Assembly: GCA_963971285.1 (NCBI GenBank)
Contig: OZ020244.1
Location: 34,472,001 to 34,536,000 of the forward strand
Reading direction: 5' to 3'
Length of the DNA stretch: 64,000 bases
Source of the DNA: Astropecten irregularis
Taxonomy: Eukaryota; Echinodermata; Asteroidea; Paxillosida; Astropectinidae
In this document: piece by piece, positions 1 to 12,940 of the stretch
Layout of the letters: every line of letters starts with the position of its first letter
How positions within the stretch are numbered: the stretch's first letter is position 1
Position numbers and translations under genes: made by a program
Notes under the pieces: model-generated
Told to the model about the DNA's origin: nothing
Databases searched by the model: none
What the model saw: only the letters and a program-made list of their open reading frames with translations

Positions 1-1554
1 TCAAGGGTGTGGACACCAACAGAGCAGGACTGCCTTGGAAGAAGGGACTCAGGGAAGGGCCAACAGTCAGAGAGCCTCACCAGAGCTCAGTGCCCACGCG
101 CTGGAAGGAAGAAGCCCCTCAGCCAGCAATGTTGTTGAACCATTAGTCTTCATCAGCAACGCCAAGCCAGTACTTACTCATATTGCAAGTCATCATCCAT
201 TTCACCGTAACCCAATCTTGGCTAAATGTGACCGGGCTCTTAATCTCGGAGAAATTTGAGACAGTCGCGTCAAGCAGCGTTAAATTGCTAACCATACTCA
301 AACCCTGACGCAAGCAAGAAAGAAAAAAAAAAAAGGAGGAGGGAAGGCCTGGAAGAAAAAGAAAACAAAGAATCTACCTTTGCTTTATTAAAACTCAGCA
401 AATCGACATTCCACCACATGTACGTGGTCATTTTCAAGTATCGCTGGATAGTGGATAGTTTTACACTTAAAAGAAGAAAAGAAAAATATGGATTGGTTAT
501 AAAAGGGGGAAGCAGGTGAGGTATTGAATGAGAAACAAAATAAAAAATGACATGAAACGCGAGATTTAAAGAAATTGCCTGACACCATACTCACACATAC
601 ACACATACAAAAAATGAGAGGGGGGGGAAAAACTGAAGGGTAAAATTAATGATAGATGGGCTCAAATGTCCTTGGCCATGCACGAGAAGCCCTGAGGCTA
701 ACGATGGTGCCGTCGGGTGGAGGTGCATGCAGGTATGCAACAAAAGGAACGAAAAGAAGGGAGTCAGTCCGGGGGAAACCAGAGAACCCACACCAAAAAA
801 AATTGAGTAGGAAAATGTTCATCTTTTATGGATAATGCCCAAATGTCCCGGGGCGGCTAAGAAATATTACACCGCTGGAAATTATATATCTCACCACCCC
901 CCTTCTCCTCCCTCCCCCTCAAGCCCCCGACAGCTAGAGACTCATGAATTCAGGAACAAGTCTGAATAATTAAACCAGGCAAGTATCCATGAAGTCCTCC
1001 TACTCACAAGTTATTTACTGCCGAGACGATACAAAACAAAACAGGAAGCTAGTGAAAAACAGGAAACTAACGGAATTTTTAAGTTTCATTTTGTAGCCTC
1101 CAATTTTATTTTTTTTATTCCGACGTCTTCTTCCTCATTTTCTCAGGAAATGGGCGAGCCATCAGCATTATTCATGGCCTTTTTTATACTGATTACTGAT
1201 CCTTATGAATGAGTTATGAGTATGGCTTGGCCTTCTCTGCAAACTATCAGAACGTTCTCTGGGAATATCACAATGTCCAAATGTCATAAACTCTCTCCAA
1301 CCCACAGTGTGAGGCAGCAGCTGTGTGTTCTGTGATGTATTTTTTTCATGAGGGTAGTGGTGGTGGCTGTGGATGGTACAAGGGGGAAATATCAAGTGAA
1401 TTCTCAAGAGTGTCGTCTCTAACAGCTGCTGTGCTTGTGGTTGTTTATAATTATATTCTCAAACCCCTCTCTCTCTCTCTCTAAATTCAAATCCACAGGT
1501 TGTTTGACAGCCATATTTATACCTATTTATCATAGAGATTATATAGTTCTCGGT

Positions 1555-1905
1555 TTAAAGGTAATATCATGCTTTGGTTTTTATCAAAGAAATACAGATT
1601 TATGGGCAAAAATATTAAAGAAGATACAGTAACAGCCATCTGTAAAAATTTAAGTCCCATACAGTGCCCACTTTTTGCAAAAACAGTGAAAAACGGCCAC
1701 AGTATTTCTGAATTTTTTTCTCTTTTATTTTTGATTTTTTAAAAGATTTTCGGTCGTTGTTTTACTAATTTCTGGATAAATACACCATTTCGTGCGAAAA
1801 AATTGTAACAGTATGTCTCTACCATCTTCATATCCTGTAAGTTAATACGTAAATCTGTGAACATTTCTGTTTTGGTGTCTTACCAAAGTATGATACTACC
1901 TTTAA
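1555..1905 (+). mobile_element. TTAA-flanked MITE (family A), copy 1
   Basis: The ends are TTAA-AGGTAATATCATGCTTTGG and CCAAAGTATGATACTACCT-TTAA. The internal body is shared with the other copies (TCAAAGAAATACAGATT, AATACACCATTTC, ATCTTCATATCCTGTAAG). The element has no coding capacity. Confidence 0.88.
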
Positions 1906-2804
1906 TACTAGAGGAAGAGTAATCAACAGAGTTTGTTTACATGAATAAATGTAAAATGTACATATTGCACAGGAGGGATTTTTATTAGGTGCATGTTTGT
2001 ATGAAGAGGTAAATAACCTTGACTGACTGTAGACATGTCAACAGGGGTTGAATTGAACTTGTATTTGTGTACATTCAGATGCCATGACAGAAAAATCAGA
2101 TGTATGATGCAATAGGTTTATCAAAACTAGGCAACAACTTCTCTTGAACTAAAGGAGAGAGATGGAGATCAAGAGACGAACGGAGGGAGCTGCATTCGTG
2201 GAGCTACTCTTTTTCATTACAATAAAACACGAGAATACCAAACATCGGCTCAAATTCAAAACCTGCCAATTTCCATTGCACTCGTAAAAAACGAAAGTAA
2301 GAGGGGGAAAAACTATCTCCCGTATCACGACAAAAAAACAAAATACCACGTCTCATCCAAATGCCAATGGAGGCAATAATTGCGCCGACCGCAATGACAT
2401 GGAAAACGAAAACGACCAATTTGGGCTGGAGACGAGCGGATGGCGGACCAAATGTCCCCGCTCCTGATGACTTTCACTTCTGCCGCACAGGAAATGATCT
2501 CCGCTGTCACGGTAACCGTATCAGAGGTCGTCATCAAACCCGACGCCATCTCTCAGTGAGATACACAAAACAGCAAATAAAAAAAAACGAACGAAAAAGA
2601 TAACAGGGGAAAAGTTGATGGAAAGAGATTTGCACAGTTGGATTTCTCCGACAGAAATTAGATAAGACAGACGGACAGATCAAATAATGAAACATGACCA
2701 AATTTCCCTAATGACGTCAATCATGTGTGCATGGTCTGCCGTCCAAAACTCGGCATCACTCTTTTAGAAGCATGTGATGAAATGTGATTTAAATCTGAGC
2801 TACT

Positions 2805-3165
2805 TTAAAGGTAGTATACTTTGGTTTTTATCAAAGAAATACAGATTCATGGGCAGAAATACCAAGACAGATACAGTAACAGTCTGTGAAAATTTCTGTC
2901 CCATTACGTTGCCCACTTTTTGAGAAAACAGTGAAAAACAGCCACAGTATTTCTTAAGTCTTTTCTCTTTTATTTTTGGATCTTTTAAAAGATCAAAAAG
3001 ATTTTCGGTCGTTGTTTTACTAATTTCTGGATAAATACACCATTTCAGGCGGAAAAATTTTAACAGCATGTTTCTACCAGCACCATCTTCATACCCTGTA
3101 AGTCATATGTAAATCTGTGAACATTTCTGTTTTGGTGTCTTACCAAAGTATGATACTACCTTTAA
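2805..3165 (+). mobile_element. TTAA-flanked MITE (family A), copy 2
   Basis: Both TTAA ends are present. The left inverted repeat has lost a few bases (GGTAGTATACTTTGG) and the right one is complete. The interior has the palindrome TTTTAAAAGATC and the AATACACCATTTCAGG block. Confidence 0.9.
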
Positions 3166-3643
3166 AGGCACGATAGCACGTTCGACATGCGACAAACATT
3201 AAAACTCCCGCTCTTCAAAGAGGGAAAGCCGTCCATCTTTATCCCCCGAGGGGTAGGCACTTATACTTCCATCAGAAAGACAAAAAAAATCAATGTACAC
3301 TAGACTGCTTTTATCAGGTGCTTATAACTTATCTCGTCATTATGGTGTTAGTGGGGGTTTTTGTGGTAAGTATTATTGATGTTTCAGATGTGACCACTCC
3401 CAAGTCTTTGGTCATTATGGATCCAGAAATACATGTGTAAATCCCCCTTCAGTGCTTTCTGAAGGCCATTTCAAATTTGAATCAAATACTTTACCTAAAT
3501 GTTAACCAAAAAATCTGTATCAATTGTGTTTCTAATGTTTTTGTTAACATTCTCACTAATTGTACATTCATGTACAAAATTGTACATAAACGTCAATATC
3601 ATTGGACCCTTTCGGTCTGTCAATCAAACTGTGGGCATTGACC

Positions 3644-3804
3644 AATAGCGCTCTGCACTTGTGCTAAAAATAGCACCGGATCTCAGACAAACAACAACCA
3701 TGCAAACGTGTGTGCGTGTGCGCGTGCATGTACACTTACGTGTGTGAGTCAATGTTTGTCTGACATCCGGGGATTTTGTGACGTCATTAGTGCGGAGCGC
3801 TATT
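3644..3804 (-). mobile_element. Family E MITE, copy 1, carrying a CRE-like palindrome
   Basis: The ends are AATAGCGCTCTGCACT and AGTGCGGAGCGCTATT (near-perfect inverse). It contains TGACGTCA at 3779-3786. The interior is a GTGCGTGTGCGCGTG-type alternating run. Confidence 0.8.
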
Positions 3805-3918
3805 TGAGTTGTTGTCCATTACCTCGGTCAAACTCGGTAAGTCTCTGTCACATACATGTATTGTACAGTTGTGTATGTAAAACATGTGGCCTTTGATCTT
3901 TGAGTTGGGCCAAAAAAA

Positions 3919-4049
3919 ATGGGAGACTTTGGAACATCGGTCTTCAATCAACAGCGCGTGCGTGCCAACGCGTGCATGCTCATAATTGCGCGCACATGCT
4001 CAGAGATAGCAAAGAGAGACTTCAGTCGACGTCTCAAAAGTCTCCCATT
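3919..4049. mobile_element. Family F MITE, copy 1
   Basis: The ends are AATGGGAGACTTTGG and AAAGTCTCCCATT, around a core of alternating GCGTGCGTG/GCGCGCAC sequence. It lies 115 bp after the family E copy. Confidence 0.72.
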
Positions 4050-5897
4050 GTTTCTGAAAAACGATATATTTCCAGTGATGATAGCAATTAGAACATCATG
4101 TTCATTGTTCTAAATGTTCTAGGGATGATTAGGAAGGACTTCCAAAGGACTAGCAATGGGCTACCTATCCCTCAACAGAGCAAAAGCATGCAAGCAGTAT
4201 AGGCATATCTGTTCCTGTTTGAGGAACTGAGGAAAAACATCTCCAATTTCTGTTCTAAGATTTCACTTGCTGACTATATCAAAAGGACTGGCAATTGAAA
4301 ACTTAAGACCCTAGGCAGCTAGGATTACCAATCTTATTTTGTACACAAAACCACCAAAAGTTAATATAATACAATCAGTTAAAAATTTAAATAAACAATC
4401 ATTTTCGATTTTGCAAAGAGGTATAAAGTCAAAAACAAGACGTAAAAAGGTTGGAAAGCAAGAAAAGAAGAGATGGTAGAAGACAAAAATAGCTCTTCTT
4501 GAAACTAAAGTCATCTCCTCGGGTCTGGCATTTTTTACCAAGCTGACATGCAATCAAATCAAATCCCACGGGGCCGGGGGGATACAGCGGAACGTGAATT
4601 TTGATCATGCCGATGGAAACTGTATCTCTAGCCTCCCGTAGATCTGACGGACAAGCAAACTACGCCATTCATTGCCGGAGCGAATTGAAACTGATTAGCT
4701 GTAAGTCGCTTGGCCGGTTGAATATCAGTCGGATGAGAGTAATTTAATCATCTCCATGGTGATAGAATGGTAAGTAGTTGTAGCTAAAACTGCATATGTA
4801 TCCCCCCCCCTACAACTTCAAAAAAAAAAAAAAAAAATGTTAAGCTGCGTCTTGTTTGGCCAGTAGTCCCTCTGCAGACAGATGCAGCTGCTGTAACAGC
4901 TACCGCATCTTAATCAAACTGCTATCAAGGCAGTCCTAGGAAAACAGAGCAATAGGAAAAGTGTGAGTGTAACAGAAAAGACTGTATGTGTGTACTGTGT
5001 GTGTCGGGATTCTTAAGGCCGCCACACCACCCACAAACACCTTGCTCAAACCCATATTGATCCCCCCTGGCAGTAACTTGTTACTCATCAGTTCAGTGCG
5101 TCTTACTGGCAATGAGCTGGAAACTGGTGTGTGTCCCTGGACCTAGGACGTACATACGTGCACAGACATTTCCTAGAGCTGTGCATAACTACATGAGAGT
5201 TGTAGGATGTTAAATACAAGAAGTACATCATGTGTGTAACACGGTGCATACGCATACATAGGCAATATGCACTCTGAAGATCCTTAGTATGCATTAAAAA
5301 TGCACTGTCTCCACTTTCGCAGATTTTTAGTGAAATTAACACTGAAACTCTACACTTAAAACAGAATAGTTTCTTTAAAAGTGATTTCAAATGAGAAATC
5401 GTGCTTTTATAGTCTATCTGTTGTTGACGCAAAGATAGAAACATTCCTATATTGTCACCTGATAATTTAATGTATGCTTCTAGTTACTCTGTTACCCTGC
5501 GATCTGCGGTCTCAACATGGTCTCAACAATACCAATGACTTCTTTGCATCTAGCCTTAGGAAACTCACATGAATATTACTGGCCTACTACCAGAGAAATA
5601 CATGTATCATTTGAATAAAAACAAATCTACACATGATGTTGATGTACACATATGTTGATGTACGACCTACACAGCCATTGTAAATTATGTACTTTGTACA
5701 ATTTCATATTTGGGCTGTGTCATGCTTCCAAGTACATGCAGATTGTTTAGGTTCACTCGATCAAATAATTAATCAATGAGCATGACTATTTTGCTTGCTA
5801 TTTAATTCTATTAAACTGAATCAAATCAATAATCAGAATACTGTGATGTCACATTCAACTACAGGCTGTAAGAATATTTCAGAACAAACAAATTGAA

Positions 5898-6052
5898 GAA
5901 AGATTTGAGGCTTTGCATGGTGACAATTGGTATGTGGATCGGTTTGCGGAAACACCATGTAAGAATGGTTCGTACTTTCGCACTTATTTCAATCGCACTT
6001 CTCGTAAGGTCTCAACATTTCGACTAGCCTGCTCGAACCATCATCAGAAGAC
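5898..6052 (+). mobile_element. Family C inverted-repeat element, left part
   Basis: It starts GATTTGAGGCTTTGCATGG and continues GATCGGTTTGCGGAAACACC. It matches the reverse complement of 53644-53820 along its length. Confidence 0.75.
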
Positions 6053-6522
6053 AGAAATTTAAATCAGAAATAAATCAATTAGAAATTGATTAATTTGTAT
6101 AAATGTGGCAAAGAAAAATACCAATACTGTGATATAAGAGCAGGTTTCATACACAGTGTGCGTGTAGTCCGTGTACATACATTTGCAATCTGGTCACAGA
6201 TGCTAATCCGCAAACGTTCCACCTCCCGGCTACTTTTCCCTATCCTATTAATTCCCAATTACTAAATTAACTTATCCAGTCACAACCGCAGCCGGGTAAG
6301 CCTCTTAACCTTTTAACATTAACGATCTGGAAAGGGAAAAAAAAAAGTGCAAAAAAAGAAAAAGAGGAATTAAAATCATCAGAGACGAGCGATTTACTTG
6401 GTTTTCTCCCCCAAGCGAGGGCCGCTGTAATCTACTTACACACTAAAGTCTCTGCACCATTCTGATCTCATGAAAACGACATTCAGGTTTTGAAATGTTC
6501 ACTGCAGACATACTCCAACCAG

Positions 6523-6883
6523 TTAAAGGTAGTATCATACTTTGGTTTTTATCAAAGAAATACAGATTCGTGGGCAGAAAAATCAAGACAGATACAGTAA
6601 CAGTTATCTGTGAAAATTTCAGTCCCATACGGTGCCCACTTTTTTGCGAAAACAGTGAAAAACAGCCACAGTATTTCTTAAGTCTTTTTTTTTGATCTTT
6701 TAAACGATCAAAAACATTTTCAGTCATTGTTTGACTAATTTCTGGATAAATACACCATTTCAGGCGAAAAAGAATTTAACGGTATGTTTCTACTGCCACC
6801 ATCTTCATACCCTGTAAGTAAAATACGTAAATCTGTGAACATTTCTGTTTTGGTTTCTTACCAAGGTATGATACTACCTTTAA
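6523..6883 (+). mobile_element. TTAA-flanked MITE (family A), copy 3
   Basis: The copy is full length with TTAA on both sides and inverted repeats AGGTAGTATCATACTTTGG and CCAAGGTATGATACTACCT. Its central palindrome is mutated (TTTAAACGATC). Confidence 0.9.
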
Positions 6884-7645
6884 ATTCACATACTGGGCTA
6901 CCTCAAGGAAACATGACCAGCCATGCATTATGTGAGAGGCCCCCCCCCCCCTCCCCCCTCCCCTACCACCTCCCCCCTACTATCCATCCATATGCCTCAC
7001 AGAGCCTAATTCCCTTTTTCCCGAGGAAGAATTATGTTAAGTGGATTAATAAAAATGTAGTTAAGTAAACAGATTCCGGTGCACTTTTTTGTTTATAATA
7101 CTCTGGGTTTTTATTTACAAACAGTTGTTAGGGGCCGACCGAAGCAATTTCTTTCACATGGATGATGTCATTTTCTCATTTTGAGAGAAGAAAATTAAAT
7201 AATTGAGCAGCGACCACAGACCTGGATACTGGCTATTTATAAAGGTCATCTTTAGGACAATTTTATGAATAATGATGTTGCGCATGGATTGCACAGGGAA
7301 GGAAAATTACCAATAATAAATTTGAATCTTTTGTTAATTACTTTGAAATTCTTTTGGGAAATTATTCTTCCTTAAAGCCTAATATATTAAAAATCATATA
7401 TCAAATATTATAACAAACACTTAAACAGTGCAGTCTCCTGACAATGGCTGACGCATACGCTGTATGTAATTGAATATTTGTACAGTTTGAGTTCTAGATC
7501 AGAAATGAAAATTGTGAATTTGTGAATTGCAATATTAATCCATATCTTGAGAATGGCAGGTGCACGTATGTTCCCCCAATCAAGATAACTAGAATTCAAT
7601 ACCCATCGTAGAGCACCATATGCCAAATGGTACATAAATGGAATC

Positions 7646-7832
7646 TTAAAGGTAACATCATACTTTAGAATTCATGGGCAGATTCATGGGCAAAAATATC
7701 AAGGAAGACACAGTAACAGTCATCTGTGAAATTTCCAGTCCCATACGGTGCCTACTTTTTGAGAAAACAGTGAAGAATGCCCCATTATTTTCAAAAATCT
7801 TGTCACCGTTATTTTTGATCTTTAAAAGACCT
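7646..7832 (+). mobile_element. TTAA-flanked MITE (family A), 3'-truncated copy 4
   Basis: The left TTAA and AGGTAACATCATACTTT are present. Similarity is lost after TTTTTGATCTTTAAAAGAC, so only the left half remains. There is an internal deletion next to the terminal repeat. Confidence 0.75.
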
Positions 7833-8552
7833 TTGAGACTCTGAACCAGATTTCAAAGAGCCGTTAAGCAAAAAACACTTATGCTAAGCAAAAATCATCA
7901 GCCGAGAACCAGTCAAAAACCAATTACATGCAGTAGACAATATGAAATCTGGTTGGATACCGGTGGTTTTTTTTTTTTTTTCCGAAGCAAATCTTGTCCA
8001 ATGCTTAATAGCAAATCCAGTGCGGGTTGAGACATACAAAAACAAAATGGCCCCGGGATATAAAATGTATGCACAGCCTGAACTTTTTGGTTCATCCCAG
8101 CCCAGCTCTGTGTGTATTGACAAAATTATATCAATAAACAGAGTCAACATGCCTTGGCAGCAGGTTTCTTGTCTGTTCCTACCTCCATGTTTTAACAATG
8201 AAGCCAGAGGCCAAGAGGCTATCCCTGTATTTCTCTAGAGGGAACTCTGAGCAGGCTTACTACATTAATATCATCAAAGATCCAACTTTCAAGCTGCCTA
8301 TTTATTATCTCTTTTTCTTTGATGAATTCTCTAGATGAATGAAGTGCGCGTTTTAAAAACAAAAATCGCTCGTGGGCAAAATGTGACCAAAGGCTGCAAG
8401 GTATTTGATGGATGGTGCTGGTTTATGCAGCTAGAAACTTTTGCCTTCTTCTTTTTCTTGGAAAATTGAAGATTTTAAAGGGCAATGGAGGCGGCCATAT
8501 TTGTCATAATCTTTTGCGAATTGTTTTTTTAACTATATTTTAAATAGAGATT

Positions 8553-8722
8553 GCTTGGAGTTTAGGAAGGCCTGATGTGTTTCAATCCTAGCAGGATCTT
8601 TATTGAAGGCTAAATGACAGGAGGACAAGAACGTGCAAGAACAGATTCTCGTCCTTTTGTCATTTTCCTTCGATGAAGATCCTGCTAGGATTGGAATGCA
8701 TCAGGCAGTACTAACTCCAAGC
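8553..8722. repeat. Long foldback (hairpin) sequence
   Basis: The arms GCTTGGAGTTTAGGAAGGCC and TACTAACTCCAAGC, then TTTCAATCCTAGCAGGATCT and AGATCCTGCTAGGATTGGAA, pair along about 80 bp each around a short loop. It looks like a palindromic MITE. Transcribed RNA would fold into a long hairpin. Confidence 0.75.
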
Positions 8723-8823
8723 ATTTCATAAATGTCAGGTCATTATTTTGGCTGATGAGCAGTTTGCAATATTTTATTACTTGCATTAAATAGTTTTTTT
8801 AAAACTCATTTTAGTAAAATATG

Positions 8824-8972
8824 TAAGACTTGAAGCTATGCATGGTGGAAGTACAAAAAGAAGGTAAGTTTGCGGTGACACCATGTAATCTCTTCTGTGA
8901 GAGTGTGTGGTTCTGAGAAGAACCATTGGTATTATCTCGACGTTCCGAACAGTGTGCTCTGTTCGTCCTCAG
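8824..8972 (+). mobile_element. Family C-related element
   Basis: Its start (AGACTTGAAGCTATGCATGG, then GTTTGCGGTGACACCATG) and its GTGTGTGGTTCTGAGAAG segment match the copies at 58115 and 63361. It is one-sided, with no right arm recognised. Confidence 0.6.
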
Positions 8973-9563
8973 GTGAAATATGTCTATACTAAAAAATTGA
9001 AAGTAGTCTGAAAGAAATGCTAGGTTTTTCTTTTGAACAAATAAACAGTGCCATCCTGTGTGGTTGCCATTCATCACTGCATATTCATTTCATCACACTA
9101 TCTCTCCATTGGTCTGAAGAGTCCAACAGGAGCGGCTTGCAGGCACGGTCCCCCACATCATCAATCAAGGTTTTCAAAGCCATACATCCAGAAAATCCCT
9201 GACTTTGTGCATTGCTGACAGCTATGTATACCACAAGTTCCCTTGTATGGTTGGACTTGTTTACATGTAGGGGACAAGTTTGTGACCTGGGCATAACAAC
9301 AATGGTAGGGTGATGAATGGGAAAAGGAGGTAGGGGTGAGGGGAAACAACTGGAGAGTTGGGGGCATTTGGTTCCAAGATGTCAACTCTGCCAACAAATA
9401 CACCAGGAAAGGTGCCAAACTTTCCAAGTACTGTACTGAGAATGCATGGTACAAATGGTACAACACAAGGGAGGTTTTTACAATGCATGCTGTTATCAAT
9501 GTACATTTTGTACCATAGTACATGTCAGTCATTTTGAAAGTTTTACATAGCTTAGCACTAGTA

Positions 9564-10029
9564 GGGTATGTTCAGACAGCGTGTTAAATTTGCTATAAAA
9601 ACAACTGTTTTAACCCGATCGGTTTTAGCAATATGTGTCTGAACGCTCTAAAACAGTTATATATCTAAAACCGATTTGTTTTATCCGCCGCTAAAACACC
9701 AAAGTTAAAACTGCTCGGGGGAGGGTTTAGCGCTTAAAACCGATCGAGTTTACTGCTAAAACGCTGTCGGGACAGAATAACTTTCTGTCATCCTGTTTCA
9801 GTGCAGAGAAGCCTGGCAGCTGGTTACGTAACACCTGTTGTGGTGCGCTTGTTTATATTCAACACACAGATAGATCCGCACGCTTTATTTTATAACTGGA
9901 AGCCCGTACGGGGTCAAGTCAAAGTGCATGACCTCTTAAAACCAAAAATAAAACCGATTTGTTTTAACTGCAAACAGTTTAATGGTTTAACTCAATTTGT
10001 TTTAAATAAAAGGCTGTCTGATCATACCC
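9564..10029 (+). mobile_element. Family B inverted-repeat element, copy 1
   Basis: The 466-bp element has ends GGGTATGTTCAGACAGC and GCTGTCTGATCATACCC (one mismatch), with GTA on each outer side. The interior repeats AAAACCGATC/GGTTTTA motifs. A second copy starts at 60958. A 131-codon frame inside it is a by-product of the repeat. Confidence 0.82.
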
Positions 10030-10298
10030 GTATACTACCAATGTGTACCGGTATACCGGTAATCAGTACCAAGTACCGGTACTGCTTTTCAAAAAAATTC
10101 AATCGAAGAGGGTGCAGCGTGGTACACCAATATAATTCCATTTTGTGTAACCTTGACACACAGCTTAAAGTGATAAGCTGTATAAGGCTGGCATAATATC
10201 CTACAGAATCTGATTGTTATTATTGACTCAATGCACCAGAAAATCCAAGCTAAAAATAACTATGAGGTCATGCTTTTGGTTATGAAGGGAACCAGTCC

Positions 10299-10662
10299 TT
10301 AAAGGTATAATACATGATTGGTAAAGGTCAGAAAACAGCACTAACACTTTGTCTGATCCAATATGCGCATACAATAATAAACCTGTGAAAACGTGAGCTC
10401 AATCGTACATCTGAGTCACGAGAAAACAGAAAAAACCCAACTCAAATTTTCTTACACATGTGTAAAACATAAAGAAAGGTTTTGATCTCGGCACAAGATC
10501 AGTTGTTTGTAGTCTTTGTTTTACTAATTTCTGGATTAAAAATACACCATTTCAGGGGGAAATATTTTAACTGTATGTTTCTACCAGCACCATCTTCATA
10601 CCCTGAAAGTTATACTTAAATTTCTGTCTGGGTATGTTATCAATCCTGTACTGTACCTTTAA
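10299..10662 (+). mobile_element. TTAA-flanked MITE (family A, diverged subfamily), copy 5
   Basis: TTAA is present at both ends, but the terminal sequence differs from the main family (AGGTATAATACATGATTGG). The right half keeps the family body (ACTAATTTCTGGAT, ATACACCATTTCAGG, CACCATCTTCATACCCTG). It pairs with copy 12 at 52005-52356. Confidence 0.78.
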
Positions 10663-12599
10663 CACCGCAAGGCTAATGAGTAATGGTAACAATTTGATGT
10701 TGGTGTCCACAGAGCTTTTTATAAGACACTTAAACAGCTCTCAGCTCCTGATTAAGGATTACTTCATAATCGCATCACAGTGTTCGCTCTAAATGTAGCC
10801 CCCACTTGCACGCAAACTCATTCCAGATTTGCACGGTGGCATTAAAAAGTGTGACCAACAAAAATAATATTGCTACGATTTAACCAGCCAACCACGATTG
10901 AAATGGTTGGCGGCTTCACTTTGTATCCCCTTGATATAATGACTAGGGCCCGGGTGAGATATGCTGTTCAACCATAAACTCCAGCAAGTGTGGAAACCAG
11001 CTCTGTGCTGTGACACAATTCAAGGCCTTTTCACCCATTGCCATATCACACCCCATGTTCTTTTCATGTGTGTGTGTGTGAACCATGTTTTTATGGGAGC
11101 TCCACCACTGACGGTTGCACCCAAGTAAATAAACTCCCATAGACAACAGTGGTAAATCCTCCAACTTCAAAAATCATTTAAAAATAGACAGAACTCTCAC
11201 AGCTGTTCAAGTTGCACAGAAAAGTGATGATGAACATGTCACCTTTCATTTTCTTTTCATTTTATGGTAGGGTGACCATTGAATTTTTGAGATATACTCA
11301 TTCTCAGCTGAACACCCCTAAAACAAGGTATGGATCACTCCAGTCAAAGAAGCCATTTTCAAAAAAACATCCCTCTGCACAGCGGCTGAAATAGACCCAC
11401 TTTCTCAACCAATTGCATCAAAAATGGTCACAAATGGAAGCCCAGAGACCAGGCAGGAGGTCTAGTGCCATATTTCTTCAATCCTTCATTTTCATAGCTC
11501 TCACAACTCTGTTATTTAAAATATATTGAGTGCTTAACGTTTATTCATGAGCTCGGCGGACGGATTTTGGCACTATTTACTTGGGTGCACCCTGACAAAG
11601 TCTCAATCCTGCCGTTTCAAAGCGAACTCGCTGGATTGGGTTTTCTCTTTCTGGTCGGGTGAATTTGTACTTGTGTAGGCTCTCTTCTGAGCCCAAATCC
11701 TGCCAGTTCTTTTTTTTTATTCTCTCTCTATTTCTGTCGCTTTCTTTAAAAGCCTGAAAAAATGTTGGCTGATCAAAGGTCGTCAAATAAACTTGAACAA
11801 ATAGTGCAAAAAGTACAAGGCAGGTGTAATGTCTGTCACGGCTGTGTGCATGGAAAACCAAAGCACTGCCATTAATAGAAGACAGTTTTTAACTTAATAA
11901 AATGCGTGTGGACGTGCCATGCCAATATGCTGGTACAAACATCACAGGGACCTGTATACAGTACACGCCAACTTTAATTTCTGCAGCCCACTCAGTGCGT
12001 ATTGTATGACACCAGATACATGTAGGACTTAAGTCAAAGTTCCCCGAGACCTGCTGAAAATCTTCCCTAACATTTGGCCAGATTTTGCCGGATTTGGGTT
12101 GTAGGGAGGTGACAGACCCCATGTCAGTATCACCTGACCAAGCCTAAGCCTCCCCCCGAAGCCCATTTTGTGTTTCACTAAAAAATCGGCACAAATTTTG
12201 AGTGATCAAGGCAGATGGTACTGTACATCATTTTAATTGACCCAAAATTCAAAACTGCAATAACTCTGTTGGGGCCTGTGGATGTTCAAGGATCGAGGTA
12301 GTGGGTAAAGTAACCTTGCCCCAAATCCAAATGCCAAAGCAAAGAATATCGGTTGATTTGGGAGGATAGGCAGAAATACCGGATGATTATTCATCAATTT
12401 TAAAGGATTCAAAATACATCCAAGCCAAAAGGACTTATAGGCAAAACTACCATCAGCATATTTGTATTCATTCAATCGAATACTGTTGCTAGTTTTTTTT
12501 TCTTGCTTGAAGTTTTTCACTAATAAAAAAGAAAAAGAAAAACATGTTGATAATTTTCTGGTATTTCCAGAGGCATATAAACTTGACAATTAATTGAAG

Positions 12600-12940
12600 T
12601 CATGGTTCTGTATCCCGTCTGCTCCGGTCTCCTCTGACTTTAACTGTAAGTGTTGTTGATCTATAATTTGTATTATTTTTCTTGTATTGTAAATATTAAT
12701 TATGTTGCATTAAAATTATCTGGGAGGCGCCCCCCGAGATTTGCCTGCTTTATGCCCATTTCTTTGGTTACTTTACGTCAATGTCAGTTTTGTCTTATTG
12801 TTCATATTATTATCACATTTGGTTGTTCAGTGGCGCGACCTGGTCCATCCGGACCAGTCTTGTGCCACGCCACGCCTTGCTCGGCCCGTTACAAATTTTG
12901 GTGGCAGCGGTGGGATTCAGGCAAAGACAGTCAGTAGCCA
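12600..12940 (+). mobile_element. LTR-retrotransposon remnant (LTR end plus primer-binding site)
   Basis: TGGTGGCAGCGGTGGGATTC at 12899-12918 is the exact complement of the 3' end of a tRNA-Leu including CCA. It follows a sequence ending in CCCGTTACA, as LTRs end in CA a few bases before the primer-binding site. The upstream LTR start is not defined and no gag or pol frame follows, so this is a truncated Ty3/gypsy-type copy (class inferred). Confidence 0.65.

Noticed and set aside
2204-2549. Minus-strand frames with a hydrophobic stretch and CpG-rich DNA
   Set aside because: They looked like a membrane-protein exon, but the two parts are in different frames with no good splice sites and no family match.
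9801-10196. 131-codon plus-strand frame
   Set aside because: It is mostly family B repeat, and the second copy at 60958 does not keep the frame.
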